From Thalassotalea_B piscium_A (lineage in GTDB: Bacteria > Pseudomonadota > Gammaproteobacteria > Enterobacterales > Alteromonadaceae): 64,000 bases of DNA. The stretch covers positions 1,798,001 to 1,862,000 of the forward strand of contig CP186339.1 of the NCBI GenBank assembly GCA_049347715.1, in the 5' to 3' direction. The notes below the pieces were generated by a model. The model searched no databases. It worked only from the letters and a program-made list of their open reading frames with translations, and had not been told where the DNA came from. Position numbers and translations under genes: made by a program. The number at the start of each line of letters is the position of its first letter. The first letter of the stretch is position 1. Shown here piece by piece: positions 52,094-61,003 of the stretch.

Positions 52094-53287
52094 ATGTTGT
52101 TAAACCAAAATTCAATCAAAAAGTTACCTCTTTTTCTCAGTACTCAAATCGTGATGTTATCTGTGTTGTTATATTCATCTGCTACATTCGCGAATACTCA
52201 TACTCAATTAACCGTAGAAGAATTGCGTATTGAGAATGCACAAAAGAAAATGCCAAATGTGTTTAAACGATTACATCAAAGGTATGAAGCGTTTAATAAA
52301 CAAATAAGCTTAGCTCGAAATTATACGGCCTTAACCCAACTTATTATTCGTCATGGAACTGGGTTGTGGCAGGATGCTGTGGTTGATTTTTCTAAGCAAA
52401 GCAAAATGGATGATCGCTCACTTTATTGGACCCGCTTGCAAATGACTGCGGCATTACGTCAATCTAAAGTGTTCAAGGGGTTATTACCAATGCAACAGGA
52501 AAAAATTCTTTGGAACTTTGAGTTATTATCGCGTGGGCAAAAAGACATTAAATTTGACCGTGGTGCCAGTAAAAAAATCTTAGTGACAGGGTTTGACCCT
52601 TTCTTTTTGGATAAACATATAGATCAAAGTAATCCTTCAGGAATTGTTGCTTTATCCTTTGATGATTTAACCATTAGCTTAGATGGAGTTAAAGCTGAGG
52701 TTGAAAGTATAATATTACCGGTAAGGTTTGCAGACTTTGACCAAGGCATGGTTGAAACACTGCTTATACCTTATATGAAAGATGTTGATATGATTGTGAC
52801 TATCAGTATGGGACGCACCTCATTTGATCTAGAGCGCTTTCCAGCTTTAAGACGTAGCGCAAATGCCCCTGATAATTTAAATGTATATACGGGCGCTACC
52901 GCGAGTAATCCACTTATTCCATCATTGAAAGCGCAACCACTAAAAGGACCTGAATTTATCGAATTTAGTCTTCCTGTGGAAACTATGCAAAAAGCGACAG
53001 GGGCGTTTAAAATAAATGATAATCGTAATGTCAGTACACTTGAAGGCAAGAAAAGTGCGCAGTCATTACAAGAGTTACATTCTCAAATATCAGTGACAGG
53101 ATCTGGTGGTGGGTATTTATCCAATGAAGTGTCTTATCGTAGCTTAGTATTACGAGACAGTTATAATCCGGTATTACCTGTAGGTCATATACATACGCCT
53201 AGGATTGCCGCTTATGATCCAGATATCAGCGAAAAAATAACGGCTCAGATAAAACAAATGTTGATGTTAGCAATAGATAAAATTTAA
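52094..53287 (+). CDS. Secreted pyroglutamyl-peptidase-I-like (C15) protein with Cys-to-Ser change
   Basis: The 397-residue protein has a signal peptide (ending near ATFA, about residue 34), a helical region of about 120 residues, and from about 155 a peptidase C15 fold: KILVTGFDPFF, NPSG, MGRTSFDLERFPALRRSANAPDN (Glu region), GSGGGYLSNEVSYR and GHIHTPRIA (His367). In active pyroglutamyl peptidases the motif reads about SAGT-Y-V-C-N; here the Cys position is Ser343. The enzyme may therefore be inactive, or use Ser. Classic members are about 215 residues and cytoplasmic, so the export signal and N-terminal extension are also unusual. A terminator follows. Confidence 0.75.
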   Translation: MLLNQNSIKKLPLFLSTQIVMLSVLLYSSATFANTHTQLTVEELRIENAQKKMPNVFKRLHQRYEAFNKQISLARNYTALTQLIIRHGTGLWQDAVVDFSKQSKMDDRSLYWTRLQMTAALRQSKVFKGLLPMQQEKILWNFELLSRGQKDIKFDRGASKKILVTGFDPFFLDKHIDQSNPSGIVALSFDDLTISLDGVKAEVESIILPVRFADFDQGMVETLLIPYMKDVDMIVTISMGRTSFDLERFPALRRSANAPDNLNVYTGATASNPLIPSLKAQPLKGPEFIEFSLPVETMQKATGAFKINDNRNVSTLEGKKSAQSLQELHSQISVTGSGGGYLSNEVSYRSLVLRDSYNPVLPVGHIHTPRIAAYDPDISEKITAQIKQMLMLAIDKI

Positions 53288-53301
53288 GTTAAAATCAGGC
53301 A

Positions 53302-53332
53302 AAAAAAAAGGTGCTATATGCACCTTTTTTTA
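53302..53332. terminator. Bidirectional terminator between the C15-like gene and mltD
   Basis: AGGTGC and GCACCT with A on the left side and T on the right (53304-53332) lie between convergent genes, so it can end transcription in both directions. Confidence 0.92.
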
Positions 53333-53345
53333 TGGGGTAAATTGT

Positions 53346-54992
53346 TTAAATATTATTAGTAACGTCAACTGACAGTTTCAGTCTTTGTCCTGGTTGAAGA
53401 TACTTATTACGATTTAACTTATTCCATCGTTCAATGTCTTTGATACTGACATTAAACTTATCTGCGATGCGCGCAAAAGAGTCACCTTTACGGACTCGAT
53501 AAGTGATGTTGCGCATTACTGCATTTGTCGTTGGCGTTTGGGCTACCGAGTTAACTGATGTTTTACTGCTCTGCCAGATAACAAGTTTCTGTCCTAGCTT
53601 TAATGTATCTCTAGGAGCCATACCATTCCACTTTGCCAGACTACGGTAATTGACATTGTAGGCACGACTTATATCCCACAAGGTGTCACCAGACTTAACA
53701 ATATGATAGGTTTTTGTACCGCTATGACTTTTATTTTGCTTAGCAGCAAGGCGTTGTTCCTGAGATAATATATATTTGTCTAATGATTTAGAGGCAACGG
53801 GGATTAATAAATGTTTACCCTCACGAATTTGCGTGCCGCGAATGTTATTAATCTGTTTGATAACATTAACATCGGTATTAAATTTCTGAGCGATTTTACC
53901 TAAACTATCACCTCGACGAATTTTATAACGTTGCCATGATAAGCGATCTTTGACACTCAGCTTTTCTAGCTCACGTTTAAATTTTTCCACTTTAGAATTG
54001 GGTAAAACTAAGTAGTGAGGGCCTTCTGGATCTGTTGCCCAACGATTATAGCCGGGATTTAAATGTTGTAATTCAGCTAATGGTAGCTCAGCTAATTCAG
54101 CTGCTTTTGCTAAATCAATTTGTGAACCAATATCAACCTGGCTGATAACACTAGTGTTATGCAATTCGTACCATTTCACTCCGAATTTTTCAGGTCGTTT
54201 AACTAAATCAACCAAGGCCAATAATTTGGGCACATAAGCACGAGTTTCTTTAGGTAAATCTAATGACCAAAAATCGGTAGGAATGTTACGACGGGCATTA
54301 TTTTTTACTGCTCGCTTGACCCGTCCTTCACCTGAGTTATAGGCCGCTAAGGCTAATAGCCAATCACCATCAAAGTATTTATGTAAATATTTTAAATAAC
54401 TTATAGCACCTTTAGTAGAGGCAACAACATCACGACGGCCGTCATACCACCAGTTTTGTTTCATACCAAAGCGAGTACCTGTACCGGGTACAAACTGCCA
54501 CATACCCGAAGCGCGACCATGAGAGTAAGCAAAAGGGTCAAAAGCACTTTCAACGATAGGTAAAAGGGCTAATTCAACAGGAATATCATTAGCTTCAAGT
54601 TCTTCAACAATAAAATGTAAAAAAGGCTCAGCACGCTTTGCAACCCGATCTAAATAGCGTTGGTTTTTACTAAACCAATTCCGCTGATTGATGACGCGTT
54701 GGTTTTGGGGAACATCAAAAGTAATTTTATCTCTGATTCGTTGCCACAAGTCATCAGTGACATAGACATCATTATCCGAAAGATTAATTTCAACGTCATC
54801 GACAGGATGGATGACGTCAACCGTACCGTCGGCAGTTAATGCTTCACTAATGTCCAAAGGAGAAGCGATATCCTCTTGGTTAAGGACAATATTTTGATTG
54901 TTTGTTTCATTGTTATTTGCTGTTTGATTTAATATTGACTGACAACCAGATAAAGCAAGAACAGCAGTAAGGGAAATGGATATATACTTCAT
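53346..54992 (-). CDS. mltD: Membrane-bound lytic murein transglycosylase D with three LysM domains
   Basis: The 548-residue lipoprotein cleaves peptidoglycan glycan strands. It has a lipobox LSGC with Cys17; an SLT domain (about 135-250) with catalytic Glu148 in LPIVESAFDPFAYS, GMWQFVPGTGTRFGM and AYNSGEGRV; and LysM repeats at about 356-399, 429-473 and 498-541 (YKIRRGDSLGKIA, YHIVKSGDTLWDIS, YRVRKGDSFARIA). E. coli MltD has two LysM repeats, so one more is present here. It lies next to gloB on the same strand, the same order as in E. coli. Confidence 0.95.
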   Translation of the reverse strand: MKYISISLTAVLALSGCQSILNQTANNNETNNQNIVLNQEDIASPLDISEALTADGTVDVIHPVDDVEINLSDNDVYVTDDLWQRIRDKITFDVPQNQRVINQRNWFSKNQRYLDRVAKRAEPFLHFIVEELEANDIPVELALLPIVESAFDPFAYSHGRASGMWQFVPGTGTRFGMKQNWWYDGRRDVVASTKGAISYLKYLHKYFDGDWLLALAAYNSGEGRVKRAVKNNARRNIPTDFWSLDLPKETRAYVPKLLALVDLVKRPEKFGVKWYELHNTSVISQVDIGSQIDLAKAAELAELPLAELQHLNPGYNRWATDPEGPHYLVLPNSKVEKFKRELEKLSVKDRLSWQRYKIRRGDSLGKIAQKFNTDVNVIKQINNIRGTQIREGKHLLIPVASKSLDKYILSQEQRLAAKQNKSHSGTKTYHIVKSGDTLWDISRAYNVNYRSLAKWNGMAPRDTLKLGQKLVIWQSSKTSVNSVAQTPTTNAVMRNITYRVRKGDSFARIADKFNVSIKDIERWNKLNRNKYLQPGQRLKLSVDVTNNI

Positions 54993-55070
54993 ATAAGAGT
55001 GATTAATTTAATTTGGGCAACAGTGTTACTTATTTATTAAGACTATTCAACAATAGTCCACGGATAGATC

Positions 55071-55877
55071 TTAAAAATTATCCTTCCATTTTCGTATTGC
55101 TGTAAAGGTTTCTAAGCTATCGGTGATGTTTTTATCACTAAATTCCTGAGCACTTTGTTGGATCATTGGTTGTTCACACCGTAAAAACGGATTAATTGAA
55201 CATTCGTTAGCAATAGTCGTAGGTAGAGACATTTGATTGTTTTCACGCAGATCACGGACATGATTATAATAATTAATGAGTTCAAGGTTACTAGGCTCAA
55301 CAGCTAAAGCAAAAGTTAAGTTTGCCAGCGTATATTCATGTGTACAATAGACACGCGTTTGCGCAGGTAAAGCGCGCAGCTTTAATAATGACTGAAACAT
55401 TTGAGAAGGTGTACCTTCAAAAAGTCGACCACATCCGCCAGAAAATAAGGTGTCACCACAAAATAGTATATCGTCACATACATAGGCTATATGTCCAAGG
55501 GTATGTCCAGGTAGATCTATAATGGTAAAAGAAAGATCAAATAAGGCTAGCTCTACCACATCGTTTTCACAAAGTTGAACATCACTACTACTGACTGCTT
55601 CCTTTGCTGGTCCATAGACAGTGAGAGGCCATTGATTACGTTCACAGTACTGTCGTAATTGCGCAACGCCACCAATATGATCGCTATGGTGATGGGTGAT
55701 AAAAATAGCATCAAGTTGTAAATTGTTTTGCTCAATATAGTCAATGCAAGGTTGAGCGTCACCCGGATCAACAAGTACTAGACGATTATTTTCTGTATGT
55801 GTGATTGCCCAAATGTAATTATCTGAAAACGCTTTTATTGCACTTATATGAATAAGTTCGTTAGAATTAGTTGGCAC
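55071..55877 (-). CDS. gloB: Hydroxyacylglutathione hydrolase (glyoxalase II)
   Basis: The 268-residue metallo-beta-lactamase-fold enzyme hydrolyses S-lactoylglutathione to lactate and glutathione, the second step of methylglyoxal removal. The binuclear metal site is THHHSDHIGG at 61-70; LPGHTLGHIAYV, FCGDTLFSGGCGRLFEGTP and CTHEYTLANLTFA follow as usual. It lies 78 bases upstream of mltD and is divergent from the methyltransferase gene, a neighbourhood also seen in E. coli. Confidence 0.95.
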   Translation of the reverse strand: MPTNSNELIHISAIKAFSDNYIWAITHTENNRLVLVDPGDAQPCIDYIEQNNLQLDAIFITHHHSDHIGGVAQLRQYCERNQWPLTVYGPAKEAVSSSDVQLCENDVVELALFDLSFTIIDLPGHTLGHIAYVCDDILFCGDTLFSGGCGRLFEGTPSQMFQSLLKLRALPAQTRVYCTHEYTLANLTFALAVEPSNLELINYYNHVRDLRENNQMSLPTTIANECSINPFLRCEQPMIQQSAQEFSDKNITDSLETFTAIRKWKDNF

Positions 55878-55932
55878 TAGATTATATCCTCAATATACTG
55901 ACACCTTACTAGTATACTAATATTTGATTTTG

Positions 55933-56718
55933 ATGAAACCAGCTTTAGCGTTTAGACAGCCACATTATCCAAAGTCTTGGCAAGAATTGCCCAATGGAGA
56001 AATAGTACTTGACCAGATTGATCAAGTGCTTGCACCATGGTGGTCAAAATTCTTTGGCTATCACTTATTAAAAATAGGTGCACTTAGCGGTCATTTAGAT
56101 ACCACATTATCCACTATTAAGCATCAAATTACACTGGCAGAACCTAAACACCATGGAAATATTGCTGCTGATATCGATGACTTACCTTTGTTGGAGCATA
56201 GTATTGATGTTTGTGTATTAAGTCATGCGTTAGAGTTTTCAATAGATCCTCACCATGTTATTCGTGAGGCAAATAGAGTGTTAATTCCTAATGGTTATTT
56301 GGTGATCACCGGATTTAATCCGTTCAGCTTAGTAGGTCTAAATAAATTAATCCCTTATCGACGAAATTCATCTCCTTGGAATGGTCGTTTTTTTTCGGCA
56401 ATGCGAGTTAAAGATTGGCTCCATTTAATGGGGTATGAGATTTTGGAAGACAAAAAGGTTTTGCATTCAACCTTAGCGGGTAAGTTCAGTCATGGACTAT
56501 TTGCACGTAACTGGCGTCAGTTTGCAAGTCACTATTTACCTAGTTTGGGTTCTATCTATGTGATTGTCGCGAAAAAAAGAGTCTTACCGCTGACCCCCAT
56601 TAAACCTAAATGGAAGTTAAGGTCTGCACTTGAACCTGTTAGTGTATCCACTATGAACTCTTCTTCACGTTCACATGGGAGTGATAACACTATTAAACAT
56701 AACTTAAACAATAAATAA
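55933..56718 (+). CDS. SAM-dependent methyltransferase, YafS-like
   Basis: ATG 55933 is used rather than the TTG codons just before it; 261 residues. The class I methyltransferase core is recognisable: IAADIDDLPLLEHSIDVCVLSHALEFSIDPHHVIREANRVLIPNGYLVITGFNPFSL broken across motif II and III, although motif I is weak. Its place beside gloB matches E. coli yafS. The substrate is not known. The C-terminal 25 residues are Ser/Asn-rich and probably disordered. Confidence 0.82.
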   Translation: MKPALAFRQPHYPKSWQELPNGEIVLDQIDQVLAPWWSKFFGYHLLKIGALSGHLDTTLSTIKHQITLAEPKHHGNIAADIDDLPLLEHSIDVCVLSHALEFSIDPHHVIREANRVLIPNGYLVITGFNPFSLVGLNKLIPYRRNSSPWNGRFFSAMRVKDWLHLMGYEILEDKKVLHSTLAGKFSHGLFARNWRQFASHYLPSLGSIYVIVAKKRVLPLTPIKPKWKLRSALEPVSVSTMNSSSRSHGSDNTIKHNLNNK

Positions 56719-56736
56719 ACAGTAACGGAAGTCACA

Positions 56737-57495
56737 ATGTTAAGTCACGATTTTGAACAATACCTGAATCAGTTATTAAAACCAGAACAAATAAAAGACT
56801 TCTGTCCTAACGGACTTCAAGTACAAGGGAAGAACGAAATTAAAAAAGTGATCACAGGGGTTACTGCAACACAAGCCTTAATTGATCAAGCTATTATTGA
56901 AGGAGCCGATGCACTAGTGGTTCATCACGGGTATTTTTGGAAAAATGAATCTTACGTTATCCGAGGAATGAAATACCAACGGATTAAAGCGTTAATGGAT
57001 CATGGTATAAACTTATTTGCATATCATTTACCTTTAGATATTCACCCAACGCTTGGTAATAATGCCCAACTGGCAAAGCTATTAGGTATTGAAGTCACGG
57101 GACCATTAGAACTTAATAATCCCTTAAGTGTCGCTATTGTTGGTGAACTTTCAACAGATACCTCTGGGGAGAATTTTGCCCATCATATTTCAACGAAACT
57201 TTCTCGACAATGTTTGCATATTGCCCCACCTTCAAATAAAACGATAAAAACAGTCGCATGTTGTACAGGGGGAGGCCAAGGTTATATAGAGTTAGCGGCT
57301 GAATTAGGCATAGATGCTTTTATTACTGGAGAAGCATCAGAGCAGACAACTCATGTTGCTACTGAGATGGACATTCACTTTTTTGCTGCTGGTCATCATG
57401 CTACTGAACGTTATGGTGCGAAAGCATTAGCAGTGCATATCAAAGAAAACTTAGCCCTTGAGACTAAGTTCATTGATATAGATAATCCAGTGTAG
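56737..57495 (+). CDS. Nif3-like dinuclear metal-centre protein (YbgI family)
   Basis: The 252-residue protein has the Nif3/YbgI signatures: FCPNGLQVQGK near the N-terminus, ADALVVHHGYFWK and HLPLDIHPTLGNNAQL with metal-binding His, and near the end FFAAGHHATERYGAKAL. Members form hexamers with a two-metal centre; some have been called GTP cyclohydrolase I type 2, but the general role is uncertain. It is 18 bases after the methyltransferase gene and is likely cotranscribed. Confidence 0.92.
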   Translation: MLSHDFEQYLNQLLKPEQIKDFCPNGLQVQGKNEIKKVITGVTATQALIDQAIIEGADALVVHHGYFWKNESYVIRGMKYQRIKALMDHGINLFAYHLPLDIHPTLGNNAQLAKLLGIEVTGPLELNNPLSVAIVGELSTDTSGENFAHHISTKLSRQCLHIAPPSNKTIKTVACCTGGGQGYIELAAELGIDAFITGEASEQTTHVATEMDIHFFAAGHHATERYGAKALAVHIKENLALETKFIDIDNPV

Positions 57496-57511
57496 TTCAT
57501 CACAGTATTTG

Positions 57512-57553
57512 GCAATAGGCTGAAAATATTAGAAAACCGTTTTCAGCCATTGC
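57512..57553. terminator. Hairpin at the convergent ends of the Nif3-like gene and elyC
   Basis: GCAATAGGCTGAAAA at 57512-57526 pairs with TTTTCAGCC-ATTGC at about 57540-57553 (one bulge). It overlaps the last codons of elyC. T tracts are within the stem, so it may work as a terminator for both genes. Confidence 0.5.
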
Positions 57554-58290
57554 ACCAATTGACCGACATATTCATACCAAGCACGTGTGCTTTGCGCCAG
57601 GCTATTAGTGTTAGGTACGTAATAGCCCCAGGCTTTATCATCATTAAACCCTTTTACCCATGGACTTGCTGGCGCTGGTATTGCATCAATTCCTTGCTGA
57701 TTAAAATAATGCAGAGCTCTAGGCATATGATCAGCATTGGTAACTAATACAACGTTTTTTCCTTTCACTCGCGGGGCAATTAATTCAGCTTCTTCTTCGG
57801 TATCTTGAGGGAAAGGCTCAACAATAATTTTATTTTCTTTGACCCCTAATAACATAGCCGCTTGTTTGACTTTTTCAGCATTAGGGACAGGATCTCCTAA
57901 AGCAGCACCTGAGGTGATCAGTGTTGCTTCGGGATGAATACGTAAAATACGCAATCCTTCAACCAGACGTTGTAACGAACAGGGTTTGAGTTGAGAGGTT
58001 ACAGGTATGGCATCTTCGGTACTATGGCCACATCCTAATATTACAATGTAATCTACAGGTTTACTTGAGCGAGTAAAAGCATGATATTGCTGTTCTATTG
58101 GCAACATAAATCGGTCTGCTACCGGTGCTAGTGATGCCATCAATAAAACAAAGAACCCTGAAATTAAACATTTAAAGCTAAGCTTAGGTTGCTTATGAAA
58201 TAAAATAAGTGAAATTAATAAAAGTAAAAGTGCAATCGAAAGGGGCATTATTAATGCTGTTGCAACTTTTTTTAAAAAAAATAAGTCCAT
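57529..58290 (-). CDS. elyC: ElyC/SanA/YdcF-family (DUF218) envelope biogenesis protein
   Basis: Start at 58290 is chosen because MDLFFLKKVATALIMP aligns with E. coli ElyC MLFTLKKVIGNMLLP and GGAT lies just upstream; a longer frame to 58338 would add 16 residues. The 253-residue protein has two N-terminal transmembrane helices (about 10-55) and a DUF218 domain: YIVILGCGHS, RLVEGLRILRIHPEATLITSGA and VLVTNADHMPRALHYF. ElyC affects peptidoglycan precursor (undecaprenyl-phosphate) use in E. coli. Confidence 0.88.
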   Translation of the reverse strand: MDLFFLKKVATALIMPLSIALLLLLISLILFHKQPKLSFKCLISGFFVLLMASLAPVADRFMLPIEQQYHAFTRSSKPVDYIVILGCGHSTEDAIPVTSQLKPCSLQRLVEGLRILRIHPEATLITSGAALGDPVPNAEKVKQAAMLLGVKENKIIVEPFPQDTEEEAELIAPRVKGKNVVLVTNADHMPRALHYFNQQGIDAIPAPASPWVKGFNDDKAWGYYVPNTNSLAQSTRAWYEYVGQLVQWLKTVF

Positions 58291-58563
58291 AACATCCAAA
58301 ATATTAAGAAAAGTATACTCAGTAGGTAAGATTATCATACGATAAATTATGATTAATTACTCGTACACTCACCTTATTTACTCGATACTTTTAATAAATT
58401 TTTAATCAAAAGTCATCGTTTAAACCATTTATAAGGTAATAATGTCATTAATTATAAGTAGACGTCTAAAAGTCTATTGATATTCTGTGATATATCAGGT
58501 TTAATGGCCTTACTTTAATTTATCGTTTTGCTTTTAAACATTATGATAAATAAAAGTACCAGA

Positions 58564-58705
58564 AGAGGTGCGTTAGCCAGGTAGTTTTCGTCAGGAGCCA
58601 CAATTCCTATGATCGATAACGAGGGGGACTAACGCCGAGGATAATAGTGCTTGTGGGAACTATTTATTCGGTCACTTAGGTTGAATCCTTAGGACTGTCA
58701 CCTCT
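58564..58705 (+). ncRNA. Lysine riboswitch (L box) upstream of lysC
   Basis: The P1 stem is AGAGGTG (58564-58570) with CACCTCT (58699-58705). Inside are L-box conserved pieces: GTGCG after P1, the AGGAGCCACAATTCCT arm, GAGGGGGACTAACGCCGAGG, and GGTCACTTAGGTTGAATCCTTAGGACTGTCACC at the 3' side. Lysine binding would lower expression of the aspartokinase 155 bases downstream. After the aptamer a CTACCCA/TGGGTAG hairpin at 58704-58724 overlaps the P1 3' strand by two bases and may be the alternative fold. No T-run terminator is seen, so control of translation start is more likely. Confidence 0.93.
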
Positions 58706-58859
58706 ACCCAATAATTGTGGGTAGAATAGGGTGGAGAGCTTCTGGCTGAAAAGACAAGTTGTTATACCTTTGTGTACTCTTTTCCACTCAGTCATGCTCT
58801 TCCTTGAAGTATTAACAGCTAATAATTTAAAAAAAACTTAGCTCAGGGAGACTTTTTCC

Positions 58860-60206
58860 ATGTCAAAAATTACCGTCGCCAAATTTGGCGGTACCAGTGT
58901 TGCAGATCATCAAGCCATGTTACGTTGTGCTCGTATTATTAATAATGATACAAGTAATCGTGTAGTTGTCGTTTCTGCAAGTGCAGGTGTCACTAATTTA
59001 TTAGTTCGTTTATCACAACCTAGCTTGCCTCAAGAAGAACAAGCCGACATTATTGAGCAAATCAGAGCTATTCAATACAATATTACTGAACATTTAGATG
59101 CTCAGGTAACACTCAATCAAGAAATCGACAAATTACTCAATGAGCTGGCAACATATGCATTAGTGCAGTCTGCTAATGCTTGTAGTAGGGTCGCTGATGC
59201 TATTCTCGCTTTTGGGGAGCAAATGAGCTCTCGTATTTTTGCTCAGGTATTACAATCTGTTGGCGTTAATGGCCATTATTTTGATGTCCGTCAGATTATG
59301 AAAACCAATAGTTTATATGGAAAAGCAGTTGTAGATATTGAAGCTCTGCAATCACAATCAGCGCTTTTACTTGCGCCATTGTTAACGGATAAAGTCATAG
59401 TCACTCAAGGTTTTATTGGACAAGATGATGACCGTTATACCACGACACTAGGACGCGGAGGCTCTGATTATAGTGCCGCGTTACTTGCTGAAGCATTAGA
59501 TGCAAGTAATCTCGCCATTTGGACTGATGTTGTTGGTATTTTTACAACAGATCCTCGTATTACTGATCAAGCACGCGCGATAAAAGAAATTAGTTTTGGT
59601 GAAGCTGCCGAAATGGCGACTTTTGGTGCGAAAATATTACATCCTGCAACCTTAATACCCGCCATGCGTCATAATATTCCAGTGTTTGTTGGTTCAAGTA
59701 AAGAACCAGAGAAAGGCGGTACTTGTATTCAACAAAATGTTGATTCTGCCCCAACGTTTCGTTCTATTGCATTAAGAAGAGAGCAAACCTTAGTCACAGT
59801 TAAAAGTCCTGCCATGTTACATGCCAGTGGCTTTTTAGCAAAAGTATTTAATGTGCTGGCGAAACATGAACTCAGTGTTGATTTAATTACTACTAGTGAA
59901 ATTAGTGTTGCTATGACTTTTGATAATCCTAGTGGTTCAACACAGGCTTTGCTTAATTCAACAGTTGTCGAAGAGCTTGAACAACTGTGTGAAGTTACGG
60001 TTGAACATGGTTTATCACTTGTTGCTGTTATCGGTAATAAAATGCAAAAAACCAATGGGGTAGGTAGTAGTATCTTTGACACTATTGGAGGAATTAATGT
60101 TCGTATGATCTGCCATGGAGCCAGTGAACACAACTTATGTTTTTTAGTCGAAGAAGCACAAGCGAATCAAACGGTAGAAAAGCTGCATAAAACGTTATTT
60201 GCTTAA
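58860..60206 (+). CDS. lysC: Lysine-sensitive aspartokinase III
   Basis: The 448-residue kinase phosphorylates aspartate, the first step to lysine, threonine and methionine. The N-terminal catalytic domain has VAKFGGTSVADH, TLGRGGSDYSAALLAEAL and WTDVVGIFTTDPRI; the C-terminal ACT domains (about 300-448) have LVTVKSPAMLHASGFLAKVF and VGSSIFDTIGGINVRMICHGASEHNLCFLV, which fit the monofunctional LysC type. It is controlled by the lysine riboswitch upstream and probably by lysine feedback through the ACT domains. GGGAG at 58846-58850 is the ribosome binding site. Confidence 0.96.
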   Translation: MSKITVAKFGGTSVADHQAMLRCARIINNDTSNRVVVVSASAGVTNLLVRLSQPSLPQEEQADIIEQIRAIQYNITEHLDAQVTLNQEIDKLLNELATYALVQSANACSRVADAILAFGEQMSSRIFAQVLQSVGVNGHYFDVRQIMKTNSLYGKAVVDIEALQSQSALLLAPLLTDKVIVTQGFIGQDDDRYTTTLGRGGSDYSAALLAEALDASNLAIWTDVVGIFTTDPRITDQARAIKEISFGEAAEMATFGAKILHPATLIPAMRHNIPVFVGSSKEPEKGGTCIQQNVDSAPTFRSIALRREQTLVTVKSPAMLHASGFLAKVFNVLAKHELSVDLITTSEISVAMTFDNPSGSTQALLNSTVVEELEQLCEVTVEHGLSLVAVIGNKMQKTNGVGSSIFDTIGGINVRMICHGASEHNLCFLVEEAQANQTVEKLHKTLFA

Positions 60207-60211
60207 CATAT

Positions 60212-60241
60212 AAAAGAGTGAACATTAGGTTCACTCTTTTT
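60212..60241. terminator. Bidirectional terminator between lysC and queC
   Basis: AAAAGAGTGAAC pairs with GTTCACTCTTTT around ATTAG, with A on one side and T on the other. It lies between convergent genes. Confidence 0.93.
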
Positions 60242-60266
60242 ATCGGCTAAAACGTAGTGTTAATAG

Positions 60267-60923
60267 CTACTCATAATCAATAGGATCTACAGCATTATTG
60301 TCACGAAAAGCTTCTAAGCGTTCTTGACATGCGCCACACTTACCACAAGCTTTTTCTCTTCCGTTATAACAAGTCCATGTATTGCTATAGTCTAATCCCA
60401 TGGATAAACCATCAGTTAGAATAGCTGTTTTTGAAACATTTAAATAAGGACTGAAAATTTCAACTGCATCATAGTTAGCAATTTGGCAAACATCGTTCAT
60501 TTTCATTACAAATTCAGGACGACAGTCAGGATAAATAGCATGATCACCAGAATGTGCGCCATAATAAACTTGGCTGGCACCAACAGAAACGGCATACGCA
60601 ACAGCTAAAGAAAGTAAAATCATATTGCGATTAGGCACTATGGTTGATTTCATATTTTCAGCTTCATAATGGCCTTCAGGAATATCGATATTATCAGTTA
60701 ACGAGGAACCAGCCAGTAATTGGTTGATTGCTGAAATATCAATAACTTTATGTTTAACATTAAGTTGTTCACAGACCTTGCTTGCACATACAAGTTCTTT
60801 TACATGACGTTGACCATAATCAAATGAAAGTGCAAACACTTCTTTACCGTCTTTTAATGCACGATTAAGCACGGTAAATGAATCCATGCCACCAGAAAAA
60901 ATAACAACAACTTTGTTAGTCAT
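60267..60923 (-). CDS. queC: 7-cyano-7-deazaguanine synthase
   Basis: The 218-residue ATP-dependent enzyme makes preQ0 from 7-carboxy-7-deazaguanine and ammonia in queuosine synthesis. The ATP loop FSGGMDSFTVL (PP-loop), SFDYGQRH, IVPNRNMILLSLAVAYA and a zinc site with four Cys in TWTCYNGREKACGKCGACQERLEAF (shown here interrupted by non-Cys residues) are present. It is divergent from queE, which makes its substrate, with an 80-base shared promoter gap. Confidence 0.96.
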   Translation of the reverse strand: MTNKVVVIFSGGMDSFTVLNRALKDGKEVFALSFDYGQRHVKELVCASKVCEQLNVKHKVIDISAINQLLAGSSLTDNIDIPEGHYEAENMKSTIVPNRNMILLSLAVAYAVSVGASQVYYGAHSGDHAIYPDCRPEFVMKMNDVCQIANYDAVEIFSPYLNVSKTAILTDGLSMGLDYSNTWTCYNGREKACGKCGACQERLEAFRDNNAVDPIDYE

Positions 60924-61003
60924 TTGGGAGTTCTCTTAGGTATAATAAATAACGCGCGCATTTTACGTTAATTTACCTAGGCAATAAAGCAAAGCATTCA
61001 ATT

